Below, one piece after another: positions 1 through 5,961 of a stretch of DNA of 7,335 bases. Source of the DNA: Clostridia bacterium (GTDB lineage: Bacteria > Bacillota_A > Clostridia > UBA1212). Position 1 is the first letter of the stretch. Each line of letters opens with the position of its first letter. Made by a program: the position numbers and the translations under genes. The stretch is from the NCBI GenBank assembly GCA_017464985.1, contig JAFTXL010000088.1, positions 1 through 7,335 on the forward strand. Direction: 5' to 3'. The notes beneath the pieces were generated by a model. The model had not been told where the DNA came from, made no database searches, and saw only the letters and a program-made list of their open reading frames with translations.

Positions 1-1519
1 ATGCTATTATATCAGCAAAACCTGTCGTACAAAACAGCGGACACGGATTTCCCTGTCCGAAAGGCTCCATCATAGCAACAGCTTCGGCATTTTCCACAGT
101 AAGCATATCTGGCGTCAGAAATGCGTCTATTTCATATGTATTGAATATTGTATGCTCTATCTCATGCTGCTCGGCATAAAGATTTATTCCCTCAATAAGC
201 TGTTTAATATTATTTATCTCAACGGTAAGTCCTGCCGCCATCTCATGGCCTCCGAACCGTTCAATCATATCGGAATTTTCTTTTAACGCATCGTATAGAT
301 TAAAGCCCGGAACCGACCTTGCAGAACCTCTTGCGCGCATTATACCGTCTTTACACTCTTCCTCACAGCATGAAAGAACAATAGCCGGCTTTGAAAATTT
401 TTCGGATAACTTTGAAGCAACAATTCCTATTACTCCGTGATGCCATTCATATCCCAAAGCTAAAACAACACTGTCCAAATCTGAAGTTTTCAAATTCTCC
501 GGTTTTAACGCTTCCTCAAATATCAAATTTTCTATCTTTTGACGCTCTGTATTTTTTTGACTGAGAACAGCAGCAAGTTCCTCTGCCTTATCCGGTTCGT
601 CACAAAGCAAAAGTTCCAATGCGCAGTCCGCATCTCCCATTCTTCCCGCTGCATTTATCCTCGGCACAATACTAAAAGTAATATTTGTTGCGGAAAGCAT
701 ACTTTCACCGTTTCTGCCTCTTGCCTGCTTTATTAGCTCATGCAATCCCACCCACGATGTGTTTGCAATATTTTTAAGACCGTTGCTCACTATGATTCTG
801 TTTTCGCCTGTAAGAGGCATAGAATCACCTATAGTACCGATTGCAACAATGGGAAGATACTCAAGAATCTCCTCCCCTACACCTATAACGGTACTGATAG
901 CTTCCACAAGTTTAAATGAAACACCGCAGCCTGCAAGGGTTTTATACGGAAACAGGCTGTCCGGCCTCATAGGATTCACCGAAGCAACTGCCTGAGGCAA
1001 TATATCACCGCACTTATGGTGGTCTGTAATTACAATATCTATCTCCTTCTGTGCCGCGTATTTCACTTCTTCCAGAGCGGCAATTCCGCAGTCAACCGTT
1101 ATAATGAGAGTAGTTCCTCTTTCTGATATAATGTCTATAGAACTATCGGAAAGTCCGTATCCCTCCAAAAGCCTGTTCGGTATATAGTAATCAATATCAG
1201 CACCAAGGTAATTCACTAAAAAATGATACAAAACCGCAGTAGCCGTGATACCGTCCGCATCGTAATCTCCGAAAACCGTAATATGTTCACCGCAGTCAAC
1301 TGCGGCAAGAATACGTTCAACAGCTTTGTCCATATCGGGAAGCAAAAAAGGATCATGAAGTTTATCCACAGTCGGATTCAAAAAACTAATAATTTCCTCT
1401 TCCCCGCATACACCGCGCTTTCTGAGTAATTCCGTAATGAAATCAGGAACACCGTCTATGTGACAGCCCTCGTCTGTATTTTTCTTTGTAATCCATATAT
1501 TTTCAAACAAACCCGTCAC
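1..1519 (-). CDS. recJ: Single-stranded-DNA-specific exonuclease RecJ (partial, C-terminus beyond window edge)
   Basis: RecJ is a cytoplasmic 5'-to-3' exonuclease acting on single-stranded DNA in recombinational, base-excision and mismatch repair. The frame is open from 1519 to the window edge, giving 506 residues. The DHH phosphoesterase domain comes first: DYDADG at residues 85-90 and DHH at 166-168, both metal-binding motifs, then RINAAGR with GDAD at about 287-298. The DHHA1 domain follows with GGH at 423-425, and the start of the OB-fold domain shows EPFGQGNP at 485-492. These motifs are intact and in RecJ order, so the gene looks functional; only the end of the OB region is missing. No in-frame ATG lies near the start. 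GTG at 1519 is chosen, with AGGGCGG just upstream at very short spacing. TTG at residue 4 (1510) would give better spacing and remains possible. A rpsU terminator lies 41 bases upstream, so recJ probably needs its own promoter. Confidence 0.95.
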   Translation of the reverse strand, partial: MTGLFENIWITKKNTDEGCHIDGVPDFITELLRKRGVCGEEEIISFLNPTVDKLHDPFLLPDMDKAVERILAAVDCGEHITVFGDYDADGITATAVLYHFLVNYLGADIDYYIPNRLLEGYGLSDSSIDIISERGTTLIITVDCGIAALEEVKYAAQKEIDIVITDHHKCGDILPQAVASVNPMRPDSLFPYKTLAGCGVSFKLVEAISTVIGVGEEILEYLPIVAIGTIGDSMPLTGENRIIVSNGLKNIANTSWVGLHELIKQARGRNGESMLSATNITFSIVPRINAAGRMGDADCALELLLCDEPDKAEELAAVLSQKNTERQKIENLIFEEALKPENLKTSDLDSVVLALGYEWHHGVIGIVASKLSEKFSKPAIVLSCCEEECKDGIMRARGSARSVPGFNLYDALKENSDMIERFGGHEMAAGLTVEINNIKQLIEGINLYAEQHEIEHTIFNTYEIDAFLTPDMLTVENAEAVAMMEPFGQGNPCPLFCTTGFADIIA

Positions 1520-1544
1520 ACCGCCCTGATAAAATAAATGTAAA

Positions 1545-1564
1545 TTTTGTTTTGTAAAACAAAA
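1545..1564. repeat. A/T-rich inverted repeat between terminator and recJ
   Basis: Arms of nine bases, TTTTGTTTT (1545-1553) and AAAACAAAA (1556-1564), are separated by GT. The second arm shares five bases with the outer stem of the rpsU terminator, so the two hairpins cannot form fully at once. The pairing is almost all A-U and weak; it may simply be the T-tract of the terminator read on both strands. Confidence 0.5.
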
Positions 1565-1589
1565 GACCTGAATAAATTCAGGTCTTTTG
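1560..1589 (-). terminator. Rho-independent terminator of rpsU, probably bidirectional
   Basis: A 13-bp perfect stem pairs 1560-1572 with 1577-1589 around a four-base TTTA loop. Its core is AGACCTGAA/TTCAGGTCT. On the minus strand the stem ends in CTTTTG and runs into TTTTAC, giving the U-rich tail expected of an intrinsic terminator for rpsU. A-rich sequence on the other side would let it also stop plus-strand transcription. It lies 94 bases after the rpsU stop codon. Confidence 0.88.
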
Positions 1590-1600
1590 CATTCTGTCAA
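1571..1600 (-). promoter_or_regulatory. Candidate recJ promoter overlapping the rpsU terminator
   Basis: On the minus strand a perfect -35 box TTGACA (1600-1595) is followed after 18 bases by TTTATT (1576-1571), which matches four of six -10 positions. The -10 lies in the loop and inner stem of the terminator hairpin at 1560-1589. Transcription would start near 1564, leaving a leader of about 45 nt before recJ and excluding most of the terminator stem. The -35 is strong and the -10 weak, so the call is tentative. Confidence 0.45.
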
Positions 1601-1603
1601 TAA

Positions 1604-1645
1604 CTGTGCGCACCTATGTTCTGCAAATAACCTCAGGACACACAG
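1604..1645 (-). other. Stem-loop in the rpsU 3' untranslated region
   Basis: In the minus-strand transcript CUGUGUGU pairs with GCGCACAG (two G-U wobbles). After a one-base bulge CCU pairs with AGG, giving about 11 pairs around a 19-nt loop. There is no U-tract after it, so it is not a terminator by itself. The right arm contains the 8-base palindrome GTGCGCAC (1606-1613). It could stabilise the 3' end of the rpsU mRNA or belong to a small 3'-derived RNA; no known family was recognised. Confidence 0.4.
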
Positions 1646-1682
1646 ATTCGTTTTAAGTAAAAAACTGACCGTCTAAGACATG

Positions 1683-1856
1683 TCAATACTTACGCTTTCT
1701 TGCTGCCTCAGACTTCTTTTTTCTTTTTACGCTGGGCATCTCATAGTGCTCTCTCTTTCTAACCTCTGCAAGAACACCTGATCTGGCGCATGATCTCTTG
1801 AATCTCTTAAGAGCACTGTCGAGTGACTCATTTTCTTTCAATCTGATCTCTGACAT
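1683..1856 (-). CDS. rpsU: 30S ribosomal protein S21
   Basis: This 57-residue protein was read directly from the minus strand. It starts [19 protein letters not shown] and ends in a highly basic tail rich in Lys and Arg, RKRKY. S21 is a small, basic, last-assembled protein of the 30S subunit that sits near the anti-Shine-Dalgarno region and helps initiation. The length and the pattern of E-x-LD-ALKRFKR, then GVL-E-RKREHYE-PS-KRK, are typical of Firmicute S21 (about 58 residues). The ATG at 1856 is preceded by GGAGGGAGGGG six bases upstream, an unusually strong ribosome binding site. The gene has its own promoter and a strong terminator, so it is probably transcribed alone. The gene is intact, and no paralogue is seen in the window. 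Confidence 0.97.
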   Translation of the reverse strand: MSEIRLKENESLDSALKRFKRSCARSGVLAEVRKREHYEMPSVKRKKKSEAARKRKY

Positions 1857-1987
1857 TTAATCCCCTCCCTCCAATGGCAACAGCCTGACTGTAAAATCAG
1901 TACCGCCAAAGCAGTATAACAAAACATTTATTAAAACCAGCTGTCGCTTACTACTGGGTTGCGATGCTTGTGACAGTCATCCGCAAT
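1857..1987 (-). promoter_or_regulatory. Long leader of rpsU, possibly structured
   Basis: From the predicted start near 1987 to the rpsU ATG there are about 130 nt without a credible ORF. In the transcript UGACUGU (1979-1973) is complementary to ACAGUCA (1892-1886) and could close a domain. Inside it, AACCCAG near 1960-1954 can pair with CUGGUU near 1940-1935 (one bulge), and UCGC with GCGA nearby. This might be an autoregulatory r-protein leader, but no known leader class was recognised and chance pairing is possible. Confidence 0.35.
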
Positions 1988-1993
1988 ACATGA

Positions 1994-2023
1994 ATTATAC
2001 AACACGCTTCAAAAAACTGTCAA
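1994..2023 (-). promoter_or_regulatory. Consensus sigma-A-type promoter of rpsU
   Basis: Perfect TTGACA (2023-2018) and perfect TATAAT (1999-1994) are separated by 18 bases. A T6 run lies in the spacer just after the -35. Predicted initiation is near 1987. The sequence GGTTGACA of the -35 region occurs again 28 bases upstream (2053-2046), where no matching -10 follows. The strength of the boxes fits a highly expressed ribosomal protein gene. Confidence 0.88.
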
Positions 2024-2180
2024 CCTCATTTTTTATCAAAAAGCATGTCAACCGCTTACGAAAAACAAAAAAATCTGTAGTTCCCACGGCATGAGTTGAC
2101 ACATAACGGTTTGATTTTATCGTAGCGCAATAAATTGTTCTGCTGCGGATTCATCAGTAATTGCCCTGTATCAAAACAAG
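2024..2180. other. Intergenic stretch without recognisable gene
   Basis: Between the rpsU promoter and the phosphatase remnant no ORF with a ribosome binding site and no terminator hairpin was found. It holds a run of seven A (T on the minus strand) near 2067-2074 without a stem before it. It also holds the second GGTTGACA copy at 2053-2046. It may be further decayed sequence from the neighbouring pseudogene. Confidence 0.4.
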
Positions 2181-2440
2181 TCAACTTCCGAAAGACTTAA
2201 GCCTTACCTCAAGCATTGTAATATCTTCAAACTGTTTATTTTTCCGACAAAATCAGCGAAGTCTAATTTTATTTGTTCGTAAGAAGTCGTTTTCGCCAAA
2301 AAAAAACAACCACTTTCGCACCTGGCTTCTGTATCACCATCCATGCAAAAGCAAATCATATTACCAGGATTATCGAAAAAGCACCGCAAAAAAGCAGGAA
2401 GCAAGCCTGATATAATTAGTTTCAATATACCTAATTTCAT
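2181..2440 (-). pseudogene. Remnant of an RsbU/SpoIIE-type PP2C serine phosphatase (C-terminal part, frameshifted)
   Basis: One frame from ATG 2440 encodes 78 residues ending at 2204, and on its own this is not a recognisable protein. Its middle reads GNMICFC then MDGDTEARCESG (residues 33-44). That matches the metal-binding stretch of SpoIIE/RsbU phosphatases, usually GD-L-LYTDGVTEAR-E-GEFFGE. The continuation FFGENDFL appears only after a frame change at the T9 run (2298-2306). The family's closing motif, normally QFDDITML-LR, appears as QFEDITMLEVRLKSFGS (2234-2184, stop at 2181). This last piece is in the other frame again, because ADFVGKIN just before it is read in the first frame and an in-frame TGA separates the parts. 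Spacing between motifs is also short. At least two frameshifts and loss of the N-terminal half therefore mark a dead gene. The intact family dephosphorylates anti-anti-sigma proteins. The ATG has AGAGGAAG upstream and lies 57 bases after deoC, so a 78-residue peptide could still be made. Confidence 0.68.
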
Positions 2441-2497
2441 GTCTCACTTCCTCTATTTATAAACTCAAAATCCTACCGTAAAATCACACCTTATTTA

Positions 2498-3220
2498 TCA
2501 GAACTTCGGCGGCTGGTTTGTCGCTGCTGCCGACTGAATAGATGTATCGTCATTTACAATCTGCGGAACACGGCTTACACCGAGACGGTCAGCACCTGCA
2601 TTCAGGAAAGCATATGCGGCTGCTCTATTGTCAACGCCGCCTGATGCCTTTACCTGCATCTTGCCGTCAACAGTTTTAATCATCAGCTCGATATCATGAA
2701 TAGTAGCACCGCCATTACCCATTCCTGTAGAAGTTTTCACAAAATCTGCGCCTGCCTTGCAGCTGAGCTCGCACGCAAGAACTTTTTCCGCGTCTGTAAG
2801 ATAACATGTCTCAATGATTACCTTAACCTTAACATCTTTGTTTTCGCCCTTTGCAGCTTCTACAACAGCCTTGATGTCCTCGTATACGAAATCAGTTTCG
2901 CCGCCGCGAAGAGCGCCTATATTGATTACCATATCAACTTCATCAGCACCGTCTTTAACAGCTTCCGCAGCTTCCATAGCCTTGATAACAGTCTTATTAG
3001 CTCCGAGAGGAAAACCGATAACTGTTGCTGTTTTAACTTCTGTACCTGCAAGCTGCTCGTGTACAAGCTTTACATGAACAGGATTTACACAAACCGCTGC
3101 CGCACCGTATTCAATTGCCTCTTTGCAAAACTCTTTAACCTTTTCTGTCGTCGTGTACGCACGCAACACAGTGTGGTCGCAATACTTTGCGTAGCTTGCA
3201 TCATAACCTTTTTCCAACAT
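2498..3220 (-). CDS. deoC: Deoxyribose-phosphate aldolase
   Basis: DeoC cleaves 2-deoxyribose-5-phosphate to acetaldehyde and glyceraldehyde-3-phosphate, the last step of deoxynucleoside catabolism, in the cytoplasm. This 240-residue class I aldolase is a TIM barrel. DHTVL lies near the N-terminus (residues 15-19), as does the phosphate-side GFPLG (69-73). EVDMVINIG carries the catalytic Asp at 96, FVKTSTGM the Schiff-base Lys at 162, and VKASGG the second catalytic Lys at 191. All key residues are present and the length is normal for Firmicute DeoC. A GTG at 3229 in the same frame would add three residues. The ATG at 3220 is preferred because GAGGTG sits six bases before it. The gene follows the ROK kinase gene by 24 bases, without a promoter between, so the two are almost certainly co-transcribed. 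The C-terminal tail (SAAATNQPPKF) ends without the terminal Tyr used in the E. coli enzyme. Confidence 0.96.
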   Translation of the reverse strand: MLEKGYDASYAKYCDHTVLRAYTTTEKVKEFCKEAIEYGAAAVCVNPVHVKLVHEQLAGTEVKTATVIGFPLGANKTVIKAMEAAEAVKDGADEVDMVINIGALRGGETDFVYEDIKAVVEAAKGENKDVKVKVIIETCYLTDAEKVLACELSCKAGADFVKTSTGMGNGGATIHDIELMIKTVDGKMQVKASGGVDNRAAAYAFLNAGADRLGVSRVPQIVNDDTSIQSAAATNQPPKF

Positions 3221-3244
3221 AACAAACACCTCATACTTTTAAAA

Positions 3245-4201
3245 TTATATTACATTAAAGCCATCTCTCGCATATAGCGCCGCACCTACAGGTACGTTGT
3301 TATCCATAAGCAGGCACTGAACTATTTTATAACGGTCCTTGCCTGATATAAAAACATACTTCTTTGCATATTTGCGAATAGGCTCAATAATCAAATCACC
3401 TAAGTTTGCGACACCGCCGCCTATTGCAACAGTATCAACACCCAATATTGTTATAAGATTTGCAATACCCATACCGAAGGTATGACCTATACGGTCAAGC
3501 TCCTCCAAAGCAAATGTATCACTTTCTTCCGCCGCTTTTTTCAGCATACGACAATCAATTTTTCTGCAATCGCCGCCGCAAAGCTGCATAAGCATTGAAC
3601 CCTGCGGAACATAACCGTCTTTTCTTAACCTCTTCTCTATCTGAACACCGCTGCAAAGAGCTTCAATCCTCTCAACAGCATTTCTTTCATCAGAAGTCCA
3701 GTCTACAGTATATGTGTTTCCGAAATACGCACCGCCGTAACCTATACCGTCCCATGTCTGGCCGTTTACAAACAGCGAACCTCCGATTCCGGTACCGATG
3801 TTTGTATAGAAAAATTTATCAGACTGCTGGCCGCTGCCCAATTTAAGCTCTGCATATCCTCCTGCAACTGTATCGTTTACAACTGTCACAGGCAAAGGAT
3901 ATTTCTCTTCAAGCCATGTCTTCAGCTCAAAGTTTTCCCAACCTGGGACGTGAAGAGATGTTATAACACGGCCTGTCGCAGTCTCCAAAGGACCACCAAA
4001 ACCTACTCCGATTGCTATCACCGCGGGAAATTCCTTAAGCAATGCATCAATTGTTTTTTCTATCCACGCACAGATATCAGATGCGCCGTTTACAAGCACA
4101 ACTCTTTCACTTACCATACGAACAATCTGTCCTGCTCCGTTGCAAACCGCAATCTGCTGTTTTGTGCCGCCGATTTCAACACCTAAATATAGATCAGCCA
4201 T
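3245..4201 (-). CDS. ROK-family sugar kinase, atypical sugar-binding motif
   Basis: The 318-residue protein is a cytoplasmic ROK (repressor/ORF/kinase) family member without an N-terminal DNA-binding domain, so a kinase rather than a regulator. The ATP phosphate motif IGGTK is at residues 10-14, GFGGPLE at 68-73, and the catalytic-base motif VND with Asp at 110. TNIGTGIGG lies at 133-141 and AIGGGV, in the adenosine region, at 259-264. Where glucokinase-like ROKs have GE-x-GH, this protein reads AYFGN (158-162), so the usual sugar-contacting Glu and zinc-binding His are Tyr and Asn. The following C-x-CG-x-x-GC zinc knuckle is absent. The Cys cluster at 208-217 lies too far downstream to replace it. 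Glucose is therefore not an assured substrate. The gene sits 24 bases before deoC, which suggests a sugar linked to deoxyribose or nucleoside breakdown, but this is inference. The ATG at 4201 has AGGATGGTG just upstream. Confidence 0.88.
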   Translation of the reverse strand: MADLYLGVEIGGTKQQIAVCNGAGQIVRMVSERVVLVNGASDICAWIEKTIDALLKEFPAVIAIGVGFGGPLETATGRVITSLHVPGWENFELKTWLEEKYPLPVTVVNDTVAGGYAELKLGSGQQSDKFFYTNIGTGIGGSLFVNGQTWDGIGYGGAYFGNTYTVDWTSDERNAVERIEALCSGVQIEKRLRKDGYVPQGSMLMQLCGGDCRKIDCRMLKKAAEESDTFALEELDRIGHTFGMGIANLITILGVDTVAIGGGVANLGDLIIEPIRKYAKKYVFISGKDRYKIVQCLLMDNNVPVGAALYARDGFNVI

Positions 4202-4248
4202 TTAATTCACCATCCTAAACAGTTTCATCATATACTATATTGTTCTTC

Positions 4249-4277
4249 ATTATATTTCAGAAAAATTTTTCCGTCAA
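4249..4277 (-). promoter_or_regulatory. Promoter of the ROK kinase-deoC operon
   Basis: TTGACG (4277-4272) and a perfect TATAAT (4254-4249) are separated by exactly 17 bases, giving a start near 4242 and a leader of about 40 nt. The spacer holds the 12-base palindrome GAAAAATTTTTC. The 8-mer TATACTAT (plus strand) occurs on both sides of the promoter, at 4231-4238 and 4309-4316, and might be a regulator site. No operator class was recognised. Confidence 0.85.
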
Positions 4278-4288
4278 CGATTATTCGC

Positions 4289-4305
4289 TTTGCCTCCGGG
4301 GCAAA
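4289..4305 (-). terminator. Possible terminator hairpin after the lipoprotein gene
   Basis: A six-base stem TTTGCC/GGCAAA closes a five-base GC-rich loop, 41 bases after the lipoprotein stop codon and just upstream of the next promoter. No T-tract follows on either strand, so it is at best a weak intrinsic terminator. It could instead be a protein-binding inverted repeat. Confidence 0.3.
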
Positions 4306-4345
4306 CAGTATACTATTACTTAACACCAATTTCCATAACAGTCTA

Positions 4346-5809
4346 TTAAGAGAAATGCTCCTCCAAAGAATCCAGCAATGTATTCAACTTTATAAACAAC
4401 TCATTAGAAGTACCGGCACCGTTCCCACTGTAAACGATGCATCGACCGTCATCCAGGCGAATACCAATAGACCATCCCAAGTTACCATCCGCATATGCAG
4501 ATTCATCTTCATCAATTCTGTTCTTATTCTCCCAAGTGGTAATTCCACTCTCAAATAATACTTCTTTCAGAAATTCTTTATCATCATCTGTCAAATCCGC
4601 AATTTTGCTTTCAGAGCTGCATTCGGAAATAATATCCATCATATCAAAGAATACCTGGCCAACAGAAAAATCAATCACCATATACTCATTTTCAATGCCT
4701 TGGTGATATTCCCAAACCAAAATCTCGACCTGATCCAAATCATCTTCTGTCAACTTGCCTTCTGCCTGCTGATAAATTCCGCTATAGTCGGTTGTGACAG
4801 GCTGTGCTTTTTTCCATAAATATAAGTCAATCAAGCGAGACATAGAGTATTCTTCAAAATTTGCGGCAGTCAGTTTAAACATATCCACAAACTCATCAAA
4901 ATCCACATTTTCAAAATCCTCTTCTGTAAGCTCACTGTGAGCAATTATATATTCCTTTGTTACCTCATTATCAGGCGCACCGCATATACTTTCAATATAC
5001 TCACTGAGCAAATCACTTTTAACTTGATATCCCGAGTCGATAAATACTCGATGATTCATATCTATATAGAAGTGATACAGACCTCCTCCGTACTGTGAAT
5101 AAATGTTAATATGGTATTTCATATCACGCATCGTATCCGTAATGTCTATTGGAGATTCGGAAAACTCAAACTCTTTTAAATCCTTTTCGATTTCAAGACA
5201 TTCTTCTTTTGAAATGTCATGGTTTATTCCTTTAATAAAATTATTTTCTGTAATTTCATCCAACGATCCATGGTCAGCCAAGTTGAATAACGAAAAGTAT
5301 CCCTCGGCAGGCTGCCTGGACCATATATCTGTCGTAATCTTATATTTTGTTTCAATATTTTCCAATACAGAATCCAATTCACCGGATCTTTCTAAAATCA
5401 AGCCGTTTTGAAACTCTGCAGTATAATGTGTATCAATAGTTAATTGTTCAATAACAACGCCGTCTGCATCAAGCATCTCAAGAGAATAATATAGATAACC
5501 GTCAAATGAATCTTCTTTTTCTTTTGATTCATTTAATGCGGAAATGAGCAGCTTAACATCTTCTTCAGAAAGAGAAATATCAAGCGGCTCCTTATACATA
5601 TTTTCTGCAACGTCTGTTATTCTGATATTAACTACATCCTCCAATATTTCGTTCAAACCGGCGTTTGATTTACATAAACAATTATCTGCGGTTTCTTTGA
5701 TCCCGGCAGAAGCCGTTTCCAAAACTTCAATTTCAGAGGTTCGAGAACATCCTGTAATGACTGTAGTAAAGATTATAACCAACAAAATAACAACAACTGA
5801 TTTTTTCAT
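4346..5809 (-). CDS. Putative secreted lipoprotein of unknown function
   Basis: This 487-residue protein has a lipoprotein signal peptide: MKKS, a hydrophobic run at residues 5-18, and the lipobox ITGC with the lipidated Cys at 21. It should be anchored on the outer face of the membrane. The mature part is strongly acidic and has no further membrane segment. Three stretches share one pattern: an acidic helix (LSEEDVKLL at 80-88, ISKEECLEI at 199-207, LTDDDKEFL at 406-414), beta-rich sequence, and a closing helix before which the chain reads like -G-----S-EL--L-E-I. This suggests three copies of one small alpha/beta fold. Residues 280-355 are helical linker. AAGGAGAG six bases before the ATG at 5809 is an excellent ribosome binding site. 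The histidine kinase gene ends 152 bases upstream. No convincing promoter was found in that A/T-rich gap, so co-transcription with the kinase is possible. No function can be assigned from sequence; accessory roles in sensing or envelope are speculation. Confidence 0.85.
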   Translation of the reverse strand: MKKSVVVILLVIIFTTVITGCSRTSEIEVLETASAGIKETADNCLCKSNAGLNEILEDVVNIRITDVAENMYKEPLDISLSEEDVKLLISALNESKEKEDSFDGYLYYSLEMLDADGVVIEQLTIDTHYTAEFQNGLILERSGELDSVLENIETKYKITTDIWSRQPAEGYFSLFNLADHGSLDEITENNFIKGINHDISKEECLEIEKDLKEFEFSESPIDITDTMRDMKYHINIYSQYGGGLYHFYIDMNHRVFIDSGYQVKSDLLSEYIESICGAPDNEVTKEYIIAHSELTEEDFENVDFDEFVDMFKLTAANFEEYSMSRLIDLYLWKKAQPVTTDYSGIYQQAEGKLTEDDLDQVEILVWEYHQGIENEYMVIDFSVGQVFFDMMDIISECSSESKIADLTDDDKEFLKEVLFESGITTWENKNRIDEDESAYADGNLGWSIGIRLDDGRCIVYSGNGAGTSNELFIKLNTLLDSLEEHFS

Positions 5810-5961
5810 AAAAAACTCTCCTTAAATTTAAGTATCTACTCTATATCTCGTTGTTTTTTTTTGTTTGGTTTCATAAGATGTAAAATTTTTTCAAATAAAC
5901 CTCATAATACATCGCATGAGCCTGCAGCATTTTGCCATTTGGCCCCGTCATCAATTTTTAT

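Noticed and set aside
2046..2051. A second TTGACA upstream of the rpsU promoter
   Set aside because: No acceptable -10 box lies 16-19 bases downstream on the minus strand. It is kept only as a repeated GGTTGACA sequence.
2096..2101. Plus-strand TTGACA as a promoter
   Set aside because: The sequence 17 bases downstream (ATCGTA) is not a usable -10, and no plus-strand gene follows.
2161..2415. Plus-strand 84-residue ORF opposite the phosphatase remnant
   Set aside because: No ribosome binding site or promoter was seen. Its sequence is the antisense of the PP2C motifs, so it is a shadow of the decayed gene.
2204..2440. The 78-residue minus-strand ORF as an intact small protein
   Set aside because: It has a good ribosome binding site, but its recognisable PP2C motif breaks at a homopolymer and the rest of the family signature lies in another frame, so it is better described as part of a pseudogene.
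2696..3277. Plus-strand 193-residue ORF across deoC and into the ROK gene end
   Set aside because: It is a Cys/Phe/Asn-rich shadow antisense to a convincing aldolase, with no ribosome binding site evident.
3551..3580. Cys-rich stretch of the ROK kinase (CGGDC then C) as the missing zinc knuckle
   Set aside because: It lies about 45 residues beyond the position of the canonical knuckle, in the segment before the last helical region, and lacks the accompanying His, so equivalence is not supported.
5810..5961. A promoter for the lipoprotein gene in the gap after the kinase gene
   Set aside because: Several A/T-rich -10-like strings occur, but none has a fitting -35 at proper spacing, so no promoter is claimed.
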